From NCBI GenBank assembly GCA_035235625.1, contig CP141147.1, forward strand, positions 27,200,756 through 27,264,755: DNA of 64,000 nucleotides. Direction: 5' to 3'. Position numbers and translations under genes: made by a program. This stretch comes from Saururus chinensis. Its lineage: Eukaryota > Streptophyta > Magnoliopsida > Piperales > Saururaceae. A model generated the notes under the pieces. The model was not told where the DNA came from. It saw only the letters and a program-made list of their open reading frames with translations, and searched no databases. Positions 57,404 through 64,000 of this stretch are shown in pieces (positions within the stretch are counted from its first letter, which is position 1; every line of letters starts with the position of its first letter).

Positions 57404-57794
57404 CTACAATTCATCTAATTCTGCATTTAATTCCTGATTGATTCGCCCACGAAGAATTGTCGCACATATATTAGGCCTGACCAAATTTGAGATCTCCACT
57501 TGGGAAAAATTTAGTTGATTGACTCCTTCAACCAAGTTCACTACATAATACATCAAGAACACCCCACAATCTTCATTCATCTCTTGACATAGGCATTTAT
57601 TGATATTCTTCATTGACCACTTTGTTGCCCCTTTATGTCAATGACCCTCTCCATTTCTACGGCAACAATGTTTTCTAATGCGGTCAACTTCTGAAAAGTG
57701 GTGATTGTCATCACCCTTTAGCACCTAAACCCCTTCTCCCTACATCGGGCAATGAGCATAAGAAAATGGTCAGTGATGTAGATCGGAATAAAAC
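57404..57794 (-). pseudogene. ULP1-like (C48) peptidase of a transposon, C-terminal part
   Basis: The C-terminal 69 codons end at 57404 and carry CLCQEMNEDCGVFLMYYVV, in which DCGVF is the catalytic-cysteine box of Ulp1/SENP-type peptidases. LVRPNICATILRGRINQEL follows. Upstream (57718-57794), IPIYITDHFLMLIARCREKG holds the expected catalytic histidine (DHF). A frameshift lies between the two parts near 57600-57720. Such domains occur as captured SUMO-protease-like proteins in plant Mutator-like (KI/KIU-type) and CACTA elements. The solo LTR at 57795 interrupts the frame, which continues at 61232. Confidence 0.8.
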
Positions 57795-60700
57795 TTTCAC
57801 GCCCCAGCACTCGCCAACCTGAGCCGGACCTGGTCCAAGGGAAGGTCGGTGCACGCAGCATAACAAAGTAGTGTTCGATGTAGAAGACTTCCCCTAAAAT
57901 GGGTAATTCAAAATGGAGTAGCACACATAAGCTTTGTACAAGAGAGAATAAGAAAAATAAAGAACCATAATCTAAGCATTAGTCCACGGAAACCCACACA
58001 CTTAAACCAACATGGCCCTCACATGGCATAAGTAATATATTCTAAGTCCATATAGGCTAACACAAGTCTAAGCCAATCTCAGTAGATAGAGTATAAAGCA
58101 TAACCAAATGAACATGTCTCAACCACACTAGCTATGTAAATAATCATAGTATGAGATCTCTAAATAGCCCCTCCTAGACAAGATAATCTCCCGCCCGCTC
58201 CTCATAAAGTTAATCCTGACCACCTGTATGGTACGTTATACAACCCCAAACTAAAAACACGAGAAAGAAGGGTGAGCTAAGCTCAACAAGGGGTTTTAAT
58301 TAACAAAAAAATAAATCAAACATGACATCACAGGTAAATCACATAATGTTCAACACACATAATCCATCATCATACCCATTCATCACAGAATATCACATTA
58401 ACCTGTGCAATTATGTCATAATTTACCATCCTCAATCATCTACTCATGAACACATTCTCTTATCCCTGCATAACATGCGATATGACTTATCATAGTATTA
58501 CATAATTCAAATCACCTGTATACATGTCATAACCCATAACATCTCATCATAAATCCTATATATGCCTCCTGCGCATCATTAGTTCAAAATAGCATACATC
58601 AATGATACACCTTATGTGTAACATCATCACATCCTGCATGAGTAACTTTTTAACATGAATATATCATGCATAACTATTCTCAATTAAAAACATTGACCCT
58701 GCATGAAAAGTGTCTTAATCATACTATCTATAACATGCATATCTTTTCTCAATGAAAAATATTCACCCCGCATGAAAAGTGTCTCAAACACACGATCCAT
58801 AAGATGCAAATTAAGCCATAACCACATGTGTCACATAAGCTCAATTATCCCTACACAACTTGTGTAAGTAGGCATAATAATTCATACACATAAAACAATC
58901 GATTGTGAATATCTCATAAGTGAGAAAAATAAATGTTCTGCCCGCCAAGGACAATCCCTGGTGGGGAAGGTCCGAATTCCAAAAGGGAAAACTAGGGCGT
59001 TTGGGAATTTACCCCTCTACTCACCAAGGACAATCCTAAAATGGAAAGTCTGAATCCCATAAGGGAAACTAGAGTAGTTTGCCCGCCAAGGACAATGTCT
59101 GATTTCCTATAAAGGAAAACTACAGTAGTTTGCCCGCTAAGGACAAGGTCCGATTTCCTATAAAGGAAAACTAAGGCAGTGTGCTCTCCAAAGACAAGGC
59201 CTGATTTCCTATAAAGGAAAACCAAGAGAACATGGTAAGCTGGTGCACTCGGACACTGGATTCTCAGGGTCCAAGTAACTCAATATATAAACTCAACTGC
59301 AATTAACTCATCTTAACCTGGGGAGGCACCATGTTCCTAAAGGAACTCAAAACGAAATCATGTACTTTCAGACCAAATTGATTTCAATAAGCCTTCAATG
59401 CAATCGATCAAATACGAATAATCACGAATAATGTTATTCTTAAACTATTTTCATGATACATGCAATATTGTACATACATGAGCAACACTATATGAGTCCT
59501 AATACATGAGATATGCTCAATTTAGTCCATATGTGCATCATTCCTAGTCCATTTGTGTCAAATAATTACTACAATACCCTCACAAGTGTGTACATAATGG
59601 TTGTGTTCAAGTCAAAGCAAAGACATATGCAACATAAACACATCCATACTATACACATGCATTCATGATTTTTATCAAAGTTCCTCCTTACTGAAATCAT
59701 TAATAAAATATAGTAAAACCTTGAAATCCAACTCCAAGCCAATTATAATGTCATTCTAGACTAAGGCAAGAATAATCATCACTATACTTATGCTAGACAT
59801 AGAACATGGTTCCCCAATAATTAGCACAACACATGCATGCAAACATGCCTATTCTCATAATTACTAGAATCATAAATAAAATATAAAAAATCATCAAATG
59901 TGAATTTAGGATAAGGAGAATATCATGCTAAAATATGTAACTTAATTCATGCTTGAACCCCATCCTAGCTTTCAAGATAGTATTCATGCCCTCATAGTAG
60001 TATTTCCAAGTAAAACTATCGCAGTATTATCATAATAAATGAGATTTATGAAAGAGGAACAAGAAAAATGACAAAGTACTCAAAAAGGCAAATATGTTGT
60101 TTGGCCATTGACCAGCCAGATAGCTGTTCGAACGCCATTCACAGTTCAAAACTGGTTCATCTTCAACTTTGCGAACCCAAGACCAAAAATATACAAAATC
60201 GACAAGAAAACCCCCTAATATCACTTCCAAACTTTATAATATTAAAATACAAGCTTAAAGGATGATAGACCTAGTCATTTCTAAGATAAATCAAAAGATT
60301 ATCATAAAAAAGAACATGCTTTAATTAACCCACCATTAGAGCACAAACACAAGCAAAATTCACATAAATCATTCCAAACCTTAAATCCGACACATAAATC
60401 CATTTAGGAAGAAAATCCCTTACCTTCAGTGAGCTTTTGGGTCAAAATTGAAGCTCTAATCGTCACAAATCCCTACTCAAAGTTAGGGTTTAGTTAATAC
60501 CTCATTAAATTCAAATATTAAGCTTAAACCACTTTGAAAACATATAGATCTACGGTTCTCTTTGGTTAAAAACGAAAATACCTAAATTAGGGTTTGAAAA
60601 AAAGATTAAAAATATCATTTCTAATATGGTAAAACAAAAAATCAACTTTGGGAAAGATGAGATTAAGAAAGATTCAGGAAAATCTAAAAGATTAATTAAA

Positions 60701-61231
60701 AATCAAGGCTTCAACATACCCCATTCGATTTTCCTCCTTTGGTATGGGGATTAGGGCACTTCTCAGCCTCCAATCTCAGCTCTTTCCCAATTTGGAATGG
60801 GGTTGGGATTGTCTTTTTATAGTTAATCATTAGGAGTGTAAATATTAAAAATTGGGGAACAAATAAAATTCAATACTCTAAATAGGTAATTTTGTTCATT
60901 TCAAGGCTATAACGAATTTTAAAATTTCTCAAATTCTTTAATTATGAAATAAGTGAATTTTAAGGTCTCGTGGGACCCTTACCATACAAATGTGAATGTG
61001 GGGCCCACGTCCTAAATTTAAGAAAAATCCCATAAAATCCCAAAAATTCCCTAAAAATATGATAAATTGAGTTTAGCATAAAAACTTATAAAAATGACAT
61101 AAAACCTAATTAAAACCATCATTATCAATCATTAACCCCAAAACAATTCAAACTGGCCAATTAAAATGAAACCACACCATAATAACATAATTAATTCAAA
61201 ATTAAACCGGGTTAGGGTTAGAGATCTTACA
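57795..61231 (+). mobile_element. Solo LTR, 3437 bp, inserted in the ULP1-like frame
   Basis: It starts TTTCACGCCCCAGCACTCG (first TG mutated to TT) and ends TTAGAGATCTTACA, as does the same-family copy at 12531-15933. Flanks are aaaac (57790-57794) and gaaac (61232-61236), 4/5 matching. Removing it with the right duplication joins the minus frame as NIESSF-IPIYITDHF, which proves the insertion point. A TTTTTATAG near 60815 is a candidate TATA box. No gag-pol. Confidence 0.92.
58939..59228. repeat. ~62-bp tandem repeat in the solo LTR, about 4.5 copies
   Basis: Units contain GCCCGCCAAGGACAAT and CTATAAAGGAAAACTA or variants. They are better matched to each other at the 3' end (59090-59228). 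The equivalent position of the 12531-15933 copy (13670-13740) has only a remnant, so the array expanded here. Confidence 0.85.
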
Positions 61232-61440
61232 GAAACTACTTTCAATGTTAACATTCAACTTCCTCATCAAGTTGCCACAATTTTGGGATGCATCTCCTCC
61301 TTGTCATGTTGTAGTCCCGATGTTGTAATAGTGTTGGATAAAAAATCTTCCGAAAAAATAGTTGGGATAACCGTTGGGATATCTAATATTGCGCTCCCCC
61401 AAAAGTTGGCTGAACATGTCTATGACCTAAAACCATCAAC
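61232..61440 (-). pseudogene. ULP1-like transposon protein, segment upstream of the LTR
   Basis: On the minus strand the frame entering the LTR reads LNVNIESSF. Further upstream come broken-frame pieces such as FFGRFFIQHYYN and CGNLMRKLN. One plus-strand frame (61166-61450) here is only the antisense of this segment plus LTR sequence. Confidence 0.6.
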
Positions 61441-61790
61441 AAAATATTAGTATTAGTTGAACACAACATATGATATGTCGTGTCAATACAAACATGACAT
61501 GTGAATTTATTGTGTAACCGATAACATGACATATAATATGTCGTGTAAACACAAATACGCTAGTTACACGTGATAATTTCATTTTAAAATTAACGTGTTA
61601 TTGATACAACGATATGTGGATGTGTCATGTTATCAAGAAAGCGACAGATGGATGTGGCCGGAGCCTTATTTCACATATCATGTTATTCATAACGCACTAT
61701 GTAATGAATCATGTGGTCAATAACATGAAAGAGAACTATTCACTAATTATTACCTCATTCATTATGCACTCGTGTATAAGCAGAGACATA
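61440..61790. repeat. Self-complementary array 2
   Basis: Phrases ACATGACATATAATATGTCG, TGTGTAACCGATAACATGAC, AACGTGTTATTGATACAACG and CATGTTATCAAG recur. Most are near-palindromes centred on AT-rich triplets. Lies between exon-like segments of the transposon gene, so probably intronic. Confidence 0.65.
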
Positions 61791-61986
61791 TAAACAATGT
61801 GGAGAAGCGTCACCATAGGTCATTCCTTGTATGAGTGCACCAAAAAGTCCTTGATAGTATCCTGATCTTCACCCCATAAAATCTCCATGTGGAACACGGT
61901 CTGTAGATCAAGGTAATTGTTTGCACCATAGCGACCTCTTACTTGTCCTTTTGCTTCTCAACGTGCTATTTGACGTCTATCACATG

Positions 61987-62600
61987 TCAGATAATTCCTC
62001 GTAGGTCCTGATCAACTGTATTAGGAGATATAGTGGAACTACTGGAAGCAACATTTGAGGCCACCATTTTCGGGCTAGGAGACTTTGCAAAAAATGCCTC
62101 TGGGGTAGGGACGGATGCCAATGGAACTTCATCCCCTGGATTTGGCTTATGCTCCTTTCTTGCCAGCTGAGTCATCTTTTCAATCTTCTCGGCACTGTAA
62201 CTGCTATATCCCTTTGACTTCCTCGCACCCTCATTGGTTAGTCCTCCCCTTTCTTCATGCACAGGTAGATTAGTCATTGTGTACCTCGTCCTCCTAGGCA
62301 TGGGGGTAGCAGGGATGTGATGGAGCCAACATCTAAAGCGTTCCATTTCTTTATCCTCAGTTTTATTTGCTTCAGTGGCAACGCTTCCTCCTCTCGGCCT
62401 TGCACTAATTTTTCCTCCTGGGATTGTACCATTTCCTCATCCTGGGATTGAACCACTTCCTCATTAATTTTCCTAAGGAATCTAGTGATTACAGTCCTTT
62501 CAACCTTCAGACCCTTCTTCTTCTTTGGGGAGCCACCTTTTCGCTCACTTTTCTCTGCATAGAACATGTAACAATTCATATGAGTAAATACACTATACAC
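61987..62600 (-). pseudogene. ULP1-element protein, Lys/Glu-rich middle segments
   Basis: Two overlapping minus frames. 62300-62560 begins after a TTCTATGCAG acceptor (62561) with EKSERKGGSPKKKKGLK. It then shows three EEVVQSQDEE-type repeats and ends near KWNALDVGS. 61987-62300 reads TMTNLPVHEERGGLTNEGAR, GYSSYSAEKIEKMTQLARKE and a Ser/Pro-rich tail. The shift between them near 62300 is either an intron or a frameshift. Charged, low-complexity N-terminal regions like this are usual in ULP1-carrying transposon proteins. No fold can be named. Confidence 0.55.
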
Positions 62601-62619
62601 AAACAACACATGTATTGAT

Positions 62620-62810
62620 GACACAATTTTTCCACCTATCGTATTGAAACTAATGCGTTAATACAAATGGTCATGTTATCGATCACACAACTACTACTAT
62701 ATCATTTTCAAATAAAATGATATTGTACATTTGCGTGTTATTGATGACACATTGAACTTACAACTAGCACGATAATAGAAAAGGTCGTGTTATTGAATAT
62801 ATACTTACGC
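62620..62810. repeat. Self-complementary array 3
   Basis: GTCATGTTATCGATCACACA, GTGTTATTGATGACACATTG and GTCGTGTTATTGAATATA. Intron-like position between exon-like segments. Confidence 0.6.
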
Positions 62811-62965
62811 AAAATGAAATCCTCATCGATAGACTGAGGGATAGATTTTCTTTGCTCTCCATGAGCAGATTGGTGAACAGCTTCACTTGATTTGGAAGTT
62901 CTAGCCCCCTAACCAACGTCTCTCCTTCGGCTTCAGTTGTTGACAGAGGGGTTGTTGTCGGATCT

Positions 62966-63555
62966 CTAGTTGAGGGGGTTTGTGCAGCTATTCGGTATCT
63001 GGTTTAGGTGGGGCTGCATCTGTTCGATTAAGCTCGTTGCCAACTCGATAGTGTTTTTAACCCTATGGAGAGCAACTTGCACACTGTCGATGCTCCAACC
63101 CCGCTCCCAGTACAAAATGGTCTTTTCCAATACAACGTCAACAATACTAGTCATGACATCTACTGGCATGACAAAACTCTCAATGACATCTTTGCCGGAA
63201 TGAGATTGCCTTGACGTCTGACCACGATGTGCGGGAACAGGAAGTGTTTTCTCTGTATCATGGTATGTGTGGTCGTCTTCTGCGCCGTCAAGGCTAGCCT
63301 TCGGCTATTGATCAAGTGGGCCTCCTCGGAAAATGGAGTTATTTGCTTAAAAACTTCAAAATCTACCTCGATCCACCACTTCCTCATCATGTGATGAGCC
63401 AACAACTTCTTCCTCAACTTTTCATTAGTTGGGTCAAGTTTCGTAGCCTTCTCCACTTCCGTCATCAGTTGCATAAACCCGGGCCACCTCTTACACCTCG
63501 GGCCACATGGAGGAGAACTTGGAGCCCATAGAGAAGTATGCTTAAAAAACCACAC
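62966..63555 (-). pseudogene. ULP1-element protein, N-terminal-side segments
   Basis: 63160-63555 reads WPGFMQLMTEVEKATKLDPT, NEKLRKKLLAHHMMRKWWIE and VDFEVFKQITPFSEEAHLI. 62966-63169 reads VDVMTSIVDVVLEKTILYWE and VQVALHRVKNTIELATSLIE. Helical, coding-like composition. Together with the downstream ULP1 box on the same strand they look like exons of one transposon gene. No transposase catalytic motif is visible in the window. Confidence 0.5.
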
Positions 63556-63574
63556 CTACGTGGGCAAAACAATC

Positions 63575-63900
63575 ATGTTCATAGTGATCCCTATGTCATG
63601 TATGTTGTGTCATGGATAACATGTATATTAAACTAATCGTGTTATTGATTACACAAAATTCTCACATCGTGTAATTGAATATACACGATATATTACTTTA
63701 TCATTTTATTGATAACATGATGTCTCATATAGCGTCTAATGAATAACATGGAAATCAAATAGCCTGTTATCTTAAACACAATACGTACACTATTGTGTGG
63801 TTAATAAAATGATATACCTAAAGTGTTAATATGTTGTCGTGTTATCAATACTACACTCATCTTAGCAATTGTGTTATTGATAATACAACATTTACCTATA
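63575..63900. repeat. Self-complementary array 4
   Basis: GTGTTATTGATTACACAAAA, GTGTAATTGAATATACACGA, CATTTTATTGATAACATGAT, GTGTTATTGATAATACAACA and similar phrases spaced 30-70 bp. Same motif as arrays 1-3. Confidence 0.65.
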
Positions 63901-64000
63901 CAGCACAAATGAAGCCCCAGCAAGAATCTCGGCAGTGGCGGAGCACTCATCTTCTCTACTCTTGATGTTTCGGTGGGCTGATGATATGCATCAAAACAAC
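63890..64000 (-). pseudogene. Possible upstream exon of the ULP1-element gene (partial)
   Basis: From the right edge the minus strand reads an open frame containing SAPPLPRFLLGL, followed by a TATAG|GTAAATG donor-like site near 63893. It is cut by the window edge. Confidence 0.3.

Noticed and set aside
61166..61450. 94-codon plus-strand frame
   Set aside because: Crosses the solo LTR boundary at 61231; the right part is antisense to the ULP1-like protein.
1..64000. tRNA, rRNA or other structured RNA genes
   Set aside because: No cloverleaf-like or rRNA sequence was noticed by eye on either strand; a tRNAscan or Rfam run would be decisive.

Overview
The window is nuclear DNA from a flowering plant. 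The evidence is plant-type single-copy genes with GT-AG introns (URM1, GINS subunit PSF3, a neprosin relic, an intronless MOCOS-like gene) scattered among long LTRs, a dead Copia element, hAT remnants and many foldback MITEs. I cannot name the species. More than half of the sequence is recognisable transposon or repeat.

Layout. 1-4407 is the 5' part of a very long LTR (copy A, minus strand) that runs off the left edge. 4843-8286 is a solo LTR of a related family, followed by a small hAT-type MITE (8315-8526). 8861-16114 is a decayed Copia element: one solo LTR (9001-10661) sits in its own LTR and another (12531-15933) sits in its gag-pol frame. A truncated LTR end (16115-16308) and an antisense Copia reverse-transcriptase relic (16309-16960) follow. 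17-22 kb is mostly anonymous AT-rich DNA.

Gene island. 22552-24438 (+) is an intact 628-codon PLP-dependent MOCOS-like gene. It converges on a complete four-exon URM1 gene (24926-27754, -). A neprosin relic lies at 31084-32622. After a complete 4.9-kb solo LTR (34142-39056, +, same family as copy A) come three adjacent foldback elements. These are followed by a six-exon PSF3 gene (40916-42094, -), which carries an apparent lost splice acceptor and a +1 frameshift.

Right third. This part holds MITEs, a CT/AG-rich inverted element (44.1-45.1 kb), a triplicated ~415-bp tandem repeat (48026-49277) and a hAT transposase relic (55090-56270). From 57.4 kb to the right edge lies a minus-strand transposon gene with a ULP1-like C48 peptidase domain. 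It is split by another solo LTR (57795-61231), and its non-coding parts are filled with a degenerate self-complementary motif.

Four long LTRs (4843-8286, 9001-10661, 12531-15933, 34142-39056) have TG...CA ends and exact 5-bp target duplications. A fifth (57795-61231) has 4/5 matching duplications and a mutated first dinucleotide. None has any internal gag-pol, so they read as solo LTRs. Two insertions were checked independently: removing the LTR plus one duplication restores an open frame across the site (Copia at 12530/15939, ULP1 protein at 57794/61237). I found no new enzymatic system. The most unusual items are the ULP1 element with its self-complementary arrays, the damaged PSF3 gene, and a hairpin-rich block shared by divergent LTR families.
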